This document shows positions 45,934 to 55,471 of a DNA stretch of 64,000 nucleotides, one piece after another. Source of the stretch: an uncultured Paracoccaceae bacterium. GTDB taxonomy: Bacteria > Pseudomonadota > Alphaproteobacteria > Rhodobacterales > Rhodobacteraceae. The stretch lies in NCBI GenBank assembly GCA_947493335.1, contig CANLQO010000003.1, positions 186,001 to 250,000 on the forward strand. Reading direction: 5' to 3'. The notes under the pieces were generated by a model. The model was not told where the DNA came from. It did not search any database and saw only the letters and a list, made by a program, of their open reading frames with translations. Each line of letters starts with the position of its first letter. Positions within the stretch are counted from its first letter, which is position 1. The position numbers were made by a program, and so were the translations under genes.

Positions 45934-47535
45934 ATGACCTCATTTGCAATCACTGGCTACTCGACATCAGCGCAGACCCTTGTCGGATTCGAATCTGGCC
46001 TGATCGGCAAGGACGGCATCCTGAACACGTCAAGCGGCTCTGCCATTACCGTCACCAACGGGGGATCACAAATCGTCCAGCTCAATATCCAAGGCATTAT
46101 CGATGCAAGTGGCAACAGCTCGAGCGGCAAGATCGTCGACTTTGCTGGCGCAGAACTAACTGTCCTGGTGGGTGAAACCGCCAGCCTGTCAGGCCTGGGC
46201 ACGGGCGCGCGCGGTTTTGAACTCGACCTGGATGAGCGTGTTGCGGTGACAAACCACGGGGCGATCCATGCCGATGGCAACACCTTCTATGTCACGCATG
46301 TTGATACGACGTCTGACTTCGACCTGTTCAACACAGGGCAGATCACTTCCATGTCCACGGCGATCCAGTTCGTCTCTGCGATTGACGATGATGTCATTTT
46401 CAATTCGGGTCTGATCTCTGCCGCGACTTCGGGGATCAGCTATTCCTCTTCCTCAGCTTCTGCGACGCTCCAACTGACCAATAGCGGGACAATTCACGGC
46501 GGGAACCACGCGATCAACTTGAGCCTCATGTCGGGCTACGTGACCATTCTCAACTCCGGGAATTTGATTGGGACCGACGGAATCGAGAACTCGTCACTCC
46601 TCGCGGGGTTGAATAACACGATCCTGCGCAACAGCGGTCTGATACAAAGCACTGATGACGCCTACAATGGAAGTATCGGCCTCGACACCATATTCAACAC
46701 CGGACTGATGGTCGGCGATATCAACCTGCGGGGCGGGAATGATTTCTATCTGGGGCGGCAGGGCTCTGTGGATGGCGGGCTTTTTGGCGGCGACGGCAAT
46801 GACTACATCGCCGGTGGGAACAGCGCGAACCAGATCGACGGCGGTGATGGAAACGACACGCTTTTCGGAATGGATGGCGATGACCTGCTCAGCGCCGGGA
46901 ATGGCGATGATATCGTGTTTGGCGGCGCTGGGAATGACAGCGGTGACGGCGGCATTGGCAACGATATGATCCGCGGCGGCGACGGCGCTGATGACTTCTT
47001 TGGCGGCTCCGGAAACGACATGATGTATGGCGGCGCTGATGACGACATCATGGATGGCGAACTTGGCGATGACGTCCTGCGCATGGGTTCTGGCGACGAC
47101 AGCGCCGAAGGACGGGGCGGCAAAGACACCCTGTTTGGCGGGGCGGGCAACGACACCCTGGGCGGAGGCACCAGCGCGGACAAGCTGTTTGGCGGCGATG
47201 GCGATGACACCATTGATGGCGGCACCGGCGCTGATCTGATCAATGGCGGGCGCGGAGACGACGAACTCACAGGCGGCAACCTCGCCGACACTTTTGTGTT
47301 CCATCGCGACGCCGGCTTTGACACGATCACCGATTTTGAGAATGGCGTGGACAAGATCGATCTGCGCGACTTCGGCATTCCGATCCCAAGCTACAACACG
47401 GTTGTTGCCCCTGCGCTCTCAGATGCAGGCGGCGGGTCAACCCTGCTGGATTTGAGTGCCATCGGCGGGGTCGGCAGCGTGTTGATCGAAGGCCTCGCCT
47501 TTGCCAACGCCGATGCCAGCGACTTCCTGCTCTGA
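45934..47535 (+). CDS. RTX calcium-binding secreted protein 1 (tandem array)
   Basis: The 533-residue protein has no classical leader. Residues 1-265 form repeats with an Asn-x-Gly-x-Ile pattern (LFNTGQITS, TNSGTIHGG, ILNSGNLIG), as expected for a beta-solenoid. Residues of about 265-445 hold RTX nonapeptides (GGDGNDxLxGG) that bind calcium in a parallel roll. The last 85 residues (ADTFVFHRDAGFDTITDF to ADASDFLL) are shared by all four array members and should be the type I secretion end. AAGGAACG before ATG at 45934 is the ribosome site. A strong terminator follows. Likely a surface or matrix protein. Confidence 0.85.
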   Translation: MTSFAITGYSTSAQTLVGFESGLIGKDGILNTSSGSAITVTNGGSQIVQLNIQGIIDASGNSSSGKIVDFAGAELTVLVGETASLSGLGTGARGFELDLDERVAVTNHGAIHADGNTFYVTHVDTTSDFDLFNTGQITSMSTAIQFVSAIDDDVIFNSGLISAATSGISYSSSSASATLQLTNSGTIHGGNHAINLSLMSGYVTILNSGNLIGTDGIENSSLLAGLNNTILRNSGLIQSTDDAYNGSIGLDTIFNTGLMVGDINLRGGNDFYLGRQGSVDGGLFGGDGNDYIAGGNSANQIDGGDGNDTLFGMDGDDLLSAGNGDDIVFGGAGNDSGDGGIGNDMIRGGDGADDFFGGSGNDMMYGGADDDIMDGELGDDVLRMGSGDDSAEGRGGKDTLFGGAGNDTLGGGTSADKLFGGDGDDTIDGGTGADLINGGRGDDELTGGNLADTFVFHRDAGFDTITDFENGVDKIDLRDFGIPIPSYNTVVAPALSDAGGGSTLLDLSAIGGVGSVLIEGLAFANADASDFLL

Positions 47536-47545
47536 CGACGGTATT

Positions 47546-47570
47546 GGGGGGCGGCTTTGCCCCCCTTTTT
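47546..47570 (+). terminator. Rho-independent terminator after RTX 1
   Basis: GGGGGGC pairs with GCCCCCC around loop GGCTTT, followed at once by TTTTT. It lies ten bases after the stop of RTX 1, so RTX 2 needs its own promoter or read-through. Confidence 0.85.
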
Positions 47571-47670
47571 GCGTTTCCTGCCCGCCATGCTAGCGTCCCG
47601 AAGATTAGCCGCTATTTCCAGCGGCCGAATTGGTTAACAGTCATGCATTTTTGCAAAAGGATTTCCCTAA

Positions 47671-49350
47671 ATGGCCACAACAGTTATTTCCACCGATCAA
47701 AGCAGCGGCATCATCACCGTCTCGATGGGCACCGGCGACAACCTGATCGTACAACCTGATGTCTTGATCTACAGCACCGCCGAAATGGCCATCGCTGGCG
47801 GGGGTCAAAATGACATCTTGCTGCGCGAAGGCGCCACCGTTCTGTCCTACACGAACACGAGTTTTGCGCCGCGGCCCGTGATCTGGGCGGGCTACACCAC
47901 ACCCAATGACAACAAGCTGACGGTGCTTGATGGCGCGTCTATCCTCAGTTCCTATGAAGGGGTCCGGTTTGACGGCATCCGCAATGAGATTTCCAACTTT
48001 GGCCTGATCAAGACGGAATACACCTCTGTCTTGATGACGGGCAGCACTAATTCGCTGTTCAATCACGGCGCGATTTCAAGCGAATTCCTGACCGCCGTTC
48101 ACATGGGCAGCTCTGCCGAGATCCAGAACTTCGGCAGCATCACCTCTGCCGTCAATGGCTTTGGCGCGGCGAACTACGGCATTTGGATCGAGGGTGCGAA
48201 CGGTTTTGTCACCAATGCAGGCGACATCACCGGCTACACCGGCATATTTTTCGATGGGATCGCAAACTTCAACTCGACCGCCGAACTGACCAACACCGGG
48301 ACCATCAATGGCAAGGCCATTGGCGTGGCCACCGCGGATGAGGGCTCGCGCTTTCTTAACACCGGGACGATCACGTCGACCATTTCGTTCTTTGCCACCG
48401 TTTCTCACAACGCTTCTGATCCGGACGAAGAACATTTCCTGCAAAACGACGGGCAGATCATCTCAGCCGGTTTCGCGTACGCCGGTGGCTTGGGTGAAGA
48501 TCGCATCGTCAACACCGGCACGATTATCGGGGATATCCGACTGTCTGGCGGTGATGACACTTACATGGGCCGCAGCGGCACGGTCGACGGCGATGTCGAA
48601 GGCGGTGCCGGGAATGACATGCTGATAGGCGGCGCCGAAGCAAATGCCCTGAAAGGCGATGATGGCGACGATGGTCTTTACGGTTTGGGCGGGATTGATG
48701 AACTCGATGGCGGCGAGGGCAATGACCAGATATTTGGCGGCGCGGACACAGATTTTGGCGATGGCGGGCTTGGCAATGACACGATCCGCGGTGGCGACGG
48801 TGACGACTGGTTCTTTGGCGGCGCAGGCAATGACATCATGCTGGGCGGCAACGGCCACGATGACATGGACGGCGAAGGCGGCAACGACATCCTGCGCATG
48901 GGCGCAGGCGATGACACCGCCGAAGGCCGCGCCGGGCAGGACATCATCCATGGCAGCGCGGGCTTTGACGTGCTCAATGGCGGCACCAGTTCCGACACGT
49001 TGTTCGGCGGCACAGGCGACGACACCATTGACGGTGGCGCCGGCACCGACCGGATCAACGGCGGTGCGGGCAATGATCGTCTGACGGGCGGCAAACAGGC
49101 CGATACCTTTGTGTTTCACCGTGATGCCGGGTTCGACGTCATTACCGACTTTGTGAACGGCGAGGATCGGATCGACCTGCGCGACTTTGGCATCTCGATC
49201 CCGAGCTACAACGCGGTTGTTGCCCCCGCGCTCTCAGATGCTGGCGGCGGGGAAACCCTGCTGGATTTAAGTGCCATCGGCGGGGTCGGCAGTGTGTTAA
49301 TCGAAGGCCTGGCCTTTGCCGACGCCGATGCCAGCGACTTCCTGCTTTAG
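47671..49350 (+). CDS. RTX calcium-binding secreted protein 2 (tandem array)
   Basis: The 559-residue protein repeats the design of its neighbour: an N-terminal solenoid (residues 1-290; IQNFGSITS, VTNAGDITG, LTNTGTING, FLNTGTITS), RTX repeats (about 293-473) and the common C-terminus. In the C-terminal region its first part is nearly identical in DNA to RTX 4 (GGCAAACAGGCCGATAC onward), whereas the last part matches RTX 1. This mosaic suggests exchange between copies. The N-terminal solenoid differs strongly from the others, so binding targets may differ. Confidence 0.85.
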   Translation: MATTVISTDQSSGIITVSMGTGDNLIVQPDVLIYSTAEMAIAGGGQNDILLREGATVLSYTNTSFAPRPVIWAGYTTPNDNKLTVLDGASILSSYEGVRFDGIRNEISNFGLIKTEYTSVLMTGSTNSLFNHGAISSEFLTAVHMGSSAEIQNFGSITSAVNGFGAANYGIWIEGANGFVTNAGDITGYTGIFFDGIANFNSTAELTNTGTINGKAIGVATADEGSRFLNTGTITSTISFFATVSHNASDPDEEHFLQNDGQIISAGFAYAGGLGEDRIVNTGTIIGDIRLSGGDDTYMGRSGTVDGDVEGGAGNDMLIGGAEANALKGDDGDDGLYGLGGIDELDGGEGNDQIFGGADTDFGDGGLGNDTIRGGDGDDWFFGGAGNDIMLGGNGHDDMDGEGGNDILRMGAGDDTAEGRAGQDIIHGSAGFDVLNGGTSSDTLFGGTGDDTIDGGAGTDRINGGAGNDRLTGGKQADTFVFHRDAGFDVITDFVNGEDRIDLRDFGISIPSYNAVVAPALSDAGGGETLLDLSAIGGVGSVLIEGLAFADADASDFLL

Positions 49351-49390
49351 CAGGACGAGACGGCGAACCCGCGCGGACCTCGCCTCAAGA

Positions 49391-49421
49391 TGTCACGCTC
49401 TTCATCGCGAAGAGTGTGACA
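49391..49421 (+). terminator. Long hairpin after RTX 2
   Basis: TGTCACGCTCTTC pairs with GAAGAGTGTGACA around a five-base loop: 13 pairs, one of them G-T. No T-run follows. It may be a rho-aided end, an mRNA stability element or a terminator that has lost its tail. A smaller stem, GCCGCG with CGCGGC, lies at 49476-49493. Confidence 0.5.
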
Positions 49422-49525
49422 CCCTCTGACAGGCAAGCCACCAAATTTGGGCGAGCCTGTTTCAAAAATTCAAGGGCCGCGTCCCTTCGCGGCTGTAGCA
49501 TTTCAAAACATGAAAGGTCACAAAC

Positions 49526-51562
49526 ATGGCTCAAATCAGAACAATCACCGGCGGCGGCTCTGGCGCCCAGATCACCCTCACCAACGGCGAGGACCTCGTC
49601 GTGGTTGATGGCGTTCAGGTCTATAGCGACGACGACAGCGTCATCGAAGGCGACGGACGCAACGATGTTTTCCTTGCTGCAAACGTCGGCATCTATTCAT
49701 TCACCGATACCACAACTGAACCCGCGATCCTCCTTGGGACGTCTGGCAACCCGGTCTCAAACAACACGATCTTCATCTCGGAAACCGCCTCGGTCGTCTC
49801 GACGGCTGACGCGATCGAGACCTATGGATCATCATCCGAGATCACCAACCACGGCACCATCGCGGCAGAGCAATTGGCCGTGGATATGGTGGAAAGCAGC
49901 AACAAGTTCACCAACTTCGGCAACGTCAATGGCGCAAACAACATTGGCGTGCGGACCTGGATGAACGGCGAAGTTGCCAACTACGGCAACATCAACGGCG
50001 GCTTCTGGGGCGTGGTCCAGCGCGAGGGTGGCAACACCCTGTTCAACGCTGGCACCATTACTGGCGACACGGGCGTCTACATGGGCGGTCTGGGGCTGAA
50101 TTCGTCTGGCAACGAGGTGAACAATACCGGCGATATCCTGGGCGAGCGCTACGGCATCAACTCGATTGGCGAAAGTGCGACAATTGTCAACGCGGGCCGC
50201 ATCATGGTGACCGAGACCAGCAATGCCGCGATCTGGCACAACCAATCCGCCTCGCCCGAGATTTACCGCCTGGTCAACTCGGGCGAGATCTCGTCCCCCG
50301 ACAGGGCCTATCGGGGCAACGACAACGGGGAGTTTATTGAGAACTCCGGCGTCATCAACGGCAATATCGAGATGCTCGGCGGCATCGACGTCATCGATAA
50401 TGTTGGCATGATCAACGGCAACGTTATCCTTGGAGATGGCGACGACCGTCTGGAAAGCCGCAATGGTGAGGTCAACGGCAGCGTCTATGGCGGCATCGGC
50501 AGCGACCGGCTGTATGGCGGCCACAGCGCGGATTTTCTGTTTGGCGACGCCGATTCCGACACGCTGCACGGACGCGGCGGCGATGATGAGTTGTCAGCCG
50601 GTGACGGCAACGACTTCCTTTATGGCGGCGACGGATCGGACATTTTGAACGGCAGCGACGACCGCGAACTGATGAACGGCGGAAACGGAGAGGACTTCAT
50701 TTACGCCGGTGGCGGCAATGACAGTATCCATGCGGGCGCCGACAGCGACGTGGTTCTTGGCAGCGCCGGGAATGACTTCATCTTTGGTGGAAAAGGTGAT
50801 GATTCACTTTACGGTGGGACCGGCGATGATGACATTCGTGCAGGTGATGGCGATGACATCGTAATTGATGCAAGCGGCAAGACCGAAGTCTTTGGCGGTG
50901 CCGGGGATGATGACATTACCATTCTGGGCACTGACAGCCTGATCTACGCCGGTGATGGCAATGACAATGGCACCGGTGGCACTGGAAATGACATGATCCG
51001 CGGCGGCGAGGGTGATGATGTCTTCTTCGGCGGAGCAGGCGATGACGATATGCTTGGCGGCGCCGGCAACGACACCTTCGACGGCGATACCGGGAATGAC
51101 ACCTTGCGCATGGGCGATGGCGATGACGTTGCCGAAGGCCGTGGTGGTCAGGACATCCTGCATGGCGGGCGTGGGAACGACCAGCTTGGCGGCGGCACAA
51201 GCAGTGACAGGCTTTATGGTGGGGCCGGAAACGACACGCTCGATGGTGGCGCTGGTGCAGACATCATCGCAGGCGGATCAGGTGATGACGTGCTCACCGG
51301 CGGGAACCTGGCCGATACATTCGTGTTCCAGCGCAACGCCGGGTTTGACACGATCACCGACTTTGCAAACCAGCAAGACAGGATCGACCTGCGCGACTTT
51401 GGCATCCCAATTGTGAATTACGCCTCGGTGGTCGCCCCGGCCCTTTCGGACGCAGGCGGCGGCGACACGCTGCTTGATCTGAATGCACTGGGGGGCAGCG
51501 GCACTGTCCTGATTGAGGGGCTCGCGTTTGGTGATGCCGATTCATCCGACTTCATACTTTAA
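49526..51562 (+). CDS. RTX calcium-binding secreted protein 3 (tandem array, longest)
   Basis: At 678 residues this is the longest member. The start MAQIRTITGGGSGAQITLTNGE resembles the start of RTX 4. The solenoid spans residues 1-300 (ITNHGTIAA, FTNFGNVNG, VANYGNING, LFNAGTITG). The RTX region (about 300-590) has roughly twice as many nonapeptides as RTX 1, interrupted near 440-480 by a segment with IVIDASGKTEVFG. The C-terminus is the common one. AAAGGT before ATG is the ribosome site. A very strong terminator follows. Confidence 0.85.
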   Translation: MAQIRTITGGGSGAQITLTNGEDLVVVDGVQVYSDDDSVIEGDGRNDVFLAANVGIYSFTDTTTEPAILLGTSGNPVSNNTIFISETASVVSTADAIETYGSSSEITNHGTIAAEQLAVDMVESSNKFTNFGNVNGANNIGVRTWMNGEVANYGNINGGFWGVVQREGGNTLFNAGTITGDTGVYMGGLGLNSSGNEVNNTGDILGERYGINSIGESATIVNAGRIMVTETSNAAIWHNQSASPEIYRLVNSGEISSPDRAYRGNDNGEFIENSGVINGNIEMLGGIDVIDNVGMINGNVILGDGDDRLESRNGEVNGSVYGGIGSDRLYGGHSADFLFGDADSDTLHGRGGDDELSAGDGNDFLYGGDGSDILNGSDDRELMNGGNGEDFIYAGGGNDSIHAGADSDVVLGSAGNDFIFGGKGDDSLYGGTGDDDIRAGDGDDIVIDASGKTEVFGGAGDDDITILGTDSLIYAGDGNDNGTGGTGNDMIRGGEGDDVFFGGAGDDDMLGGAGNDTFDGDTGNDTLRMGDGDDVAEGRGGQDILHGGRGNDQLGGGTSSDRLYGGAGNDTLDGGAGADIIAGGSGDDVLTGGNLADTFVFQRNAGFDTITDFANQQDRIDLRDFGIPIVNYASVVAPALSDAGGGDTLLDLNALGGSGTVLIEGLAFGDADSSDFIL

Positions 51563-51567
51563 TGCGC

Positions 51568-51597
51568 AACGGGGCCTTCTTGGCCCCGTTCTTTTTT
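51568..51597 (+). terminator. Rho-independent terminator between RTX 3 and RTX 4
   Basis: AACGGGGCC pairs with GGCCCCGTT around loop TTCTT, followed by CTTTTTTC. It ends 14 bases before the ATG of RTX 4 and leaves only its ribosome site in between, so there is no space for a promoter after it. Confidence 0.88.
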
Positions 51598-51610
51598 CGG
51601 GAGAACTCTT

Positions 51611-53356
51611 ATGACACAATTCATTTCAACATCCGGCGGTGGCGGTGGCGTTCAGGTCTCACTGCTGCAAGGCCAAGAGGCCATCGTTGCCAACGATGTG
51701 ACAATCTATAGTACCAACAACGCCGCGATCACCGGGCCGGGCAGCAACTTTGTGACCATCGGGCCGGGGTCATCCGTCATCACGCTGACACCCGCCGTTG
51801 CCTATGCGATTGATCTGGGCTCATCAGGCTCCGGCGCAAATGTGATGGTGGCTGAGTCCGCCTTTGTCGTAGGTGGCATTGACGCTGGCGGCACCCTGTC
51901 CCGCGTTGAAAACCACGGCACGATCACCGCCGTCCAAACGGCCGTCAACATGTTGGACGGAAACGAACAGGTGATCAATTACGGAACCATTACGTCAAGC
52001 GATCAATCAGGCGTCTATATCGAATCTGACGGCCAGGTCCGCAATTTCGGAGAGATCTCGGGCGCAACATTCGGGGTCGCTTTTCTGTTTGATGGTGGGG
52101 CGCTTGAAAACCTTGGCACAATCGTCGGCAATATCGGTGTGCATGCGCAGGGCCTGTCTGCAACCGGCGATGTCGACATGAATAATGCCGGAACGATCAT
52201 CGGCACAGAATCCGCTGTGGTGACACGGTTTATGGCAGGTACGCTGAACAACTCCGGCACGCTCAGTTCCACCGTGAAGGGCACTGCCACGATCTGGCGC
52301 AAGGAATCCGGCACCTCGGAACACTATTATTTCATCAATTCCGGAAACGTCACATCTGCGGGGTTCGCTTACAACGGTGCCGCTGGACGTGACACGATCA
52401 TCAACACGGGCACTATCACCGGCGATATTTTTCTTGGCGAAGGCAACAATACCTATCAGGGCCGCAATGGTCTGGTCGAAGGTTTCGTCATTGGCGGCAG
52501 TGGACGCGACTTCATTGCAGGCGGGGATGAAGACAACGTCATCGAAGCGGATAGCGGAAATGACACCCTGCTTGGCGGCGCGGGCAGTGATGAGGTTTAC
52601 GGCGGCAACGGCGACGACATCCTGCGTGGCGGCGATGGCGATGACCAGCTTTTTGGAGACGAAGATGACGACCTGATTTTTGGCGGCGGCGGCAGCGACG
52701 AGATTGCAGGCGGTGTCGGCAATGATGACATCTTCGGCGGCGAGGGCGATGACAGCATTTTTGGCGAAGAAGGCGACGATCTGATCCGCGCAGGCGATGG
52801 CAACGACACGATCAAGGAAAACGCAGACCTTGGAAATGACAGCATCTTTGGTGGCAATGGGGACGACAGTATCGAGGGCGGAGGCGGCTTTGACATCCTT
52901 CGCGGCGGAACTGGCGCCGACGTGATTTTGGGGCAAGGTGGTCAGGACACGCTCTTTGGTGGCGCGGGCGGCGACCTGCTTTTTGGCGGCACCAGTGTCG
53001 ACAGCCTTTTTGGCGGCGACGGAGACGATACGCTTGACGGCGGTGCGGGGACCGACATCCTAAATGCCGGACGCGGTGATGACCGGATCACGGGCGGCAA
53101 ACAGGCCGATACTTTTGTGTTTCACCGTGATGCAGGGTTCGACGTCATTACCGACTTCGTGAACGGCGAGGACCGGATCGACCTGCGCGACTTTGGGTTG
53201 CGGTCGATTGACTATGCGGGCTTTGTGGGCCCGGCGCTGTCGGACGCGGGTGGTGGCGATACGCTACTGGACCTTGGGGCCATCGGCGGCGTCGGTTCTG
53301 TCCTGATTGAAGGGCTCGCGATCACCGACGCGGACGCCAGCGACTTTCTGCTTTAG
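51611..53356 (+). CDS. RTX calcium-binding secreted protein 4 (tandem array)
   Basis: The 581-residue protein has the same three parts: solenoid (residues 1-275; VENHGTITA, VINYGTITS, VRNFGEISG, MNNAGTIIG), RTX repeats (about 277-495) and the common C-terminus ending ADASDFLL. The ribosome site GGGAG is inside the tail of the RTX 3 terminator, so expression must come from read-through or from a promoter inside RTX 3. Its C-terminal DNA at 53095-53195 differs from that of RTX 2 at only a few positions. Confidence 0.85.
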   Translation: MTQFISTSGGGGGVQVSLLQGQEAIVANDVTIYSTNNAAITGPGSNFVTIGPGSSVITLTPAVAYAIDLGSSGSGANVMVAESAFVVGGIDAGGTLSRVENHGTITAVQTAVNMLDGNEQVINYGTITSSDQSGVYIESDGQVRNFGEISGATFGVAFLFDGGALENLGTIVGNIGVHAQGLSATGDVDMNNAGTIIGTESAVVTRFMAGTLNNSGTLSSTVKGTATIWRKESGTSEHYYFINSGNVTSAGFAYNGAAGRDTIINTGTITGDIFLGEGNNTYQGRNGLVEGFVIGGSGRDFIAGGDEDNVIEADSGNDTLLGGAGSDEVYGGNGDDILRGGDGDDQLFGDEDDDLIFGGGGSDEIAGGVGNDDIFGGEGDDSIFGEEGDDLIRAGDGNDTIKENADLGNDSIFGGNGDDSIEGGGGFDILRGGTGADVILGQGGQDTLFGGAGGDLLFGGTSVDSLFGGDGDDTLDGGAGTDILNAGRGDDRITGGKQADTFVFHRDAGFDVITDFVNGEDRIDLRDFGLRSIDYAGFVGPALSDAGGGDTLLDLGAIGGVGSVLIEGLAITDADASDFLL

Positions 53357-53368
53357 CTGTCTGCCCGA

Positions 53369-53845
53369 TCAAAAGGACGCTCCAACGACCAGAACCCAAT
53401 GCCTGCGCGATCCCGTTCCAGCAACGCCCAGCCCGTATTCTTGTGCGCGGGGATGCATCTGGTTGGACCGGTGATCGGCACGGTCCTGCCACATCTGCAA
53501 CACTTCGCCGGTTTCAAACGGACCCCAGGCAATGTTCTCGGCCATCAGACGGGGATTGTAGCCCGCGGCCTGTGCGCGTTGCCATGATCCGCGCCCATCG
53601 CGTCCCACGTGCGAGAATTGGCCCGTCGCCACCATCTCTGCTGCGTGAGCGCGTGCGATCCGGTCCAGCGTTGCGTTGCGCCGCAGCGGCGGCAGCCCAT
53701 ATTGCGCGCGCATGGTGTTAAGCACCTGCCCCACACCCACCTGTGGGACGTTGATGACTGTCGCCGGGGCGCGGCTTACCTGCGGCGGCGCTGTTTCACA
53801 CCCGGCAAGCGCCAAAAAGGCGCAAATCATCAGTCTTTGGATCAT
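53369..53845 (-). CDS. CAP/SCP-domain lipoprotein
   Basis: ATG at 53845 opens a lipoprotein signal (MIQRLMICAFLALAGC). The mature part is a CAP domain with GQFSHVGRDG, AENIAWGPFETGEVLQMW and HPRAQEYGLGVAGTG, matching the His/Glu cavity of the SCP-like family. It is probably outer-membrane or periplasmic. Bacterial members are thought to act on cell wall or lipid, without a firm reaction. Convergent with the RTX array. Confidence 0.85.
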   Translation of the reverse strand: MIQRLMICAFLALAGCETAPPQVSRAPATVINVPQVGVGQVLNTMRAQYGLPPLRRNATLDRIARAHAAEMVATGQFSHVGRDGRGSWQRAQAAGYNPRLMAENIAWGPFETGEVLQMWQDRADHRSNQMHPRAQEYGLGVAGTGSRRHWVLVVGASF

Positions 53846-53983
53846 GTGGGCTGCTCGGCCTGCGTGACTTTTCCGGCACGATAGCAGATATGGATCAGGC
53901 AGCACGCCCTTTCTTAGGCCGCCAGCAATCACGCGAGACTTTGCCGACCCACACCGCACCGGCGCCAGTACATCGCGGCAGAT

Positions 53984-55471
53984 TCAGACGAGGTTTGCCA
54001 GTTTCAGGCGCTGGATTTTGCCAGACGGCCCTTTCGGAAGCTCAGGCAAAAAATGGATCGTGTCCGGCGACTTGAACACCCCAAGCCGTTGATGGCAAAG
54101 CGCGATCAGCGCCTGTTCCGACAAACTCGACCCCGGCTTGACAGCGACAGCTGCCTCGACCGTTTCACCATAGCTTTTGCTGGGACGGGCAAAGGCGGCG
54201 GCTTCGATGATGTCGGGCTCTGAATACAGGACCTCATCAATCTCGCGGGGGGCGATGTTTTCGCCGCCCTTGATGATCAACTCCTTCAAACGTCCCGTGA
54301 CGAACACATAGCCATCCTCGTCAATATGTCCCAGGTCCCCAGTCCGCAGCCAATCCCCGGCAAAACTCTGCTTTGTCGCCTCGGGATTGTGCAGGTACTC
54401 CACCATCACATTCGGTCCGCGCACCGCGATTTCGCCCTCTTGCAGCGGGGCAGCCGGGGTCAACTCCGGTGTCAGGATGCACACCTCATTGCCAAAGCTG
54501 ATCCCCGGGGACCCGATCTTGCGCACGCCGGGCGGCAAGGGGTTCGACAGGATTTGTGCCGCGGTCTCTGTCAGCCCCATGGTTTCTACGATTGGAACCT
54601 TAAAGCGCGCCTCAAACGCGGATTGCGTGTCCACCGCCAAGGCGGACGACGCCGACCGCCCAAAGCGCAGGCGGGCGCAGACCGCCGGGCTGGGATCGGC
54701 GGCGTTGTGCAGTAGGTGACTGATGATCGTGGGCACGACAGAGAACCAGGTCACAGCACTGTCTTCCGCCTGCCGCCAGAATTTGCTGGCCGAAAAACGG
54801 GTCGTCATCGCCAGGGACCCACCGGACACCAGCGCCCCCATCATGGTCACGCAAAGGCCGTTGATGTGATAGATCGGCAAAACACAAAAGCCGCGATCCT
54901 GTGTCGTCAGCGCATGGGCAATCGCCGCTGTCCAGCCGCCTGCCAAAAGGCTGGCGTGGCTATGCACCACGCCCTTTGGTTGCCCCGTCGTTCCAGAGGT
55001 GTACATCAGCAATGCGTGTCCATCCGGGGCGAGATCTGGCAAGTCCTTCTGCCGCGACAACATCTCTGGCGTGATAATCGTCAGACGATCCGGCGCAATT
55101 TCGGCAATCGCATCCCGTTGATCGGCATGCACAAAGGCAAACCGGGCGCCACTGTGATCCAGCGCATATGCTATTGCACTGGGGCCCGCCGCCAGATTGA
55201 TCATGGTGGCGCGAAACCCGCCATAAAGAGCCGCATAAAGCGCCAGCACTCCCTCCTGCCCATTGGGATGAACGATGGCGATGCTTTCGCCCGGAACGAC
55301 GCCAAGCCCCGCCAGCCCTTTGGCCATATCACGTGCCTGATCGCGCAGGTCCTGCCAGCCCAGCGTTGCCCCCGTTTCGGGAAAGACGATGGCCGTGCCA
55401 CCATCAGCCGCGCGCGCATCCAGCCAGTCCCTGACGGTCCCCGCCGGGGGCGTTGCGGCGTCAAAGATCAT
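53984..55471 (-). CDS. AMP-forming acyl-CoA ligase, candidate sulfoacetate-CoA ligase
   Basis: The 495-residue enzyme has the adenylate-forming motifs YTSGTTGQPKGV, MGLTETAAQ, GDWLRTGDLGHIDEDG and the catalytic lysine in GPSGKIQRL. ATG at 55471 overlaps the stop of the acylating aldehyde dehydrogenase gene (TGATG). Together they would convert an acid to its CoA ester and then to the aldehyde. With the anion transporter upstream this matches the SauT step of sulfoacetate use. The substrate cannot be read directly, so the name is held back. Confidence 0.7.
   Translation of the reverse strand: MIFDAATPPAGTVRDWLDARAADGGTAIVFPETGATLGWQDLRDQARDMAKGLAGLGVVPGESIAIVHPNGQEGVLALYAALYGGFRATMINLAAGPSAIAYALDHSGARFAFVHADQRDAIAEIAPDRLTIITPEMLSRQKDLPDLAPDGHALLMYTSGTTGQPKGVVHSHASLLAGGWTAAIAHALTTQDRGFCVLPIYHINGLCVTMMGALVSGGSLAMTTRFSASKFWRQAEDSAVTWFSVVPTIISHLLHNAADPSPAVCARLRFGRSASSALAVDTQSAFEARFKVPIVETMGLTETAAQILSNPLPPGVRKIGSPGISFGNEVCILTPELTPAAPLQEGEIAVRGPNVMVEYLHNPEATKQSFAGDWLRTGDLGHIDEDGYVFVTGRLKELIIKGGENIAPREIDEVLYSEPDIIEAAAFARPSKSYGETVEAAVAVKPGSSLSEQALIALCHQRLGVFKSPDTIHFLPELPKGPSGKIQRLKLANLV

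Noticed and set aside
46740-53090. Repeated DNA in the RTX region resembling a CRISPR or satellite array
   Set aside because: The period is that of coding nonapeptides (27 bases), the repeats vary, and there are no equal-length unique spacers.
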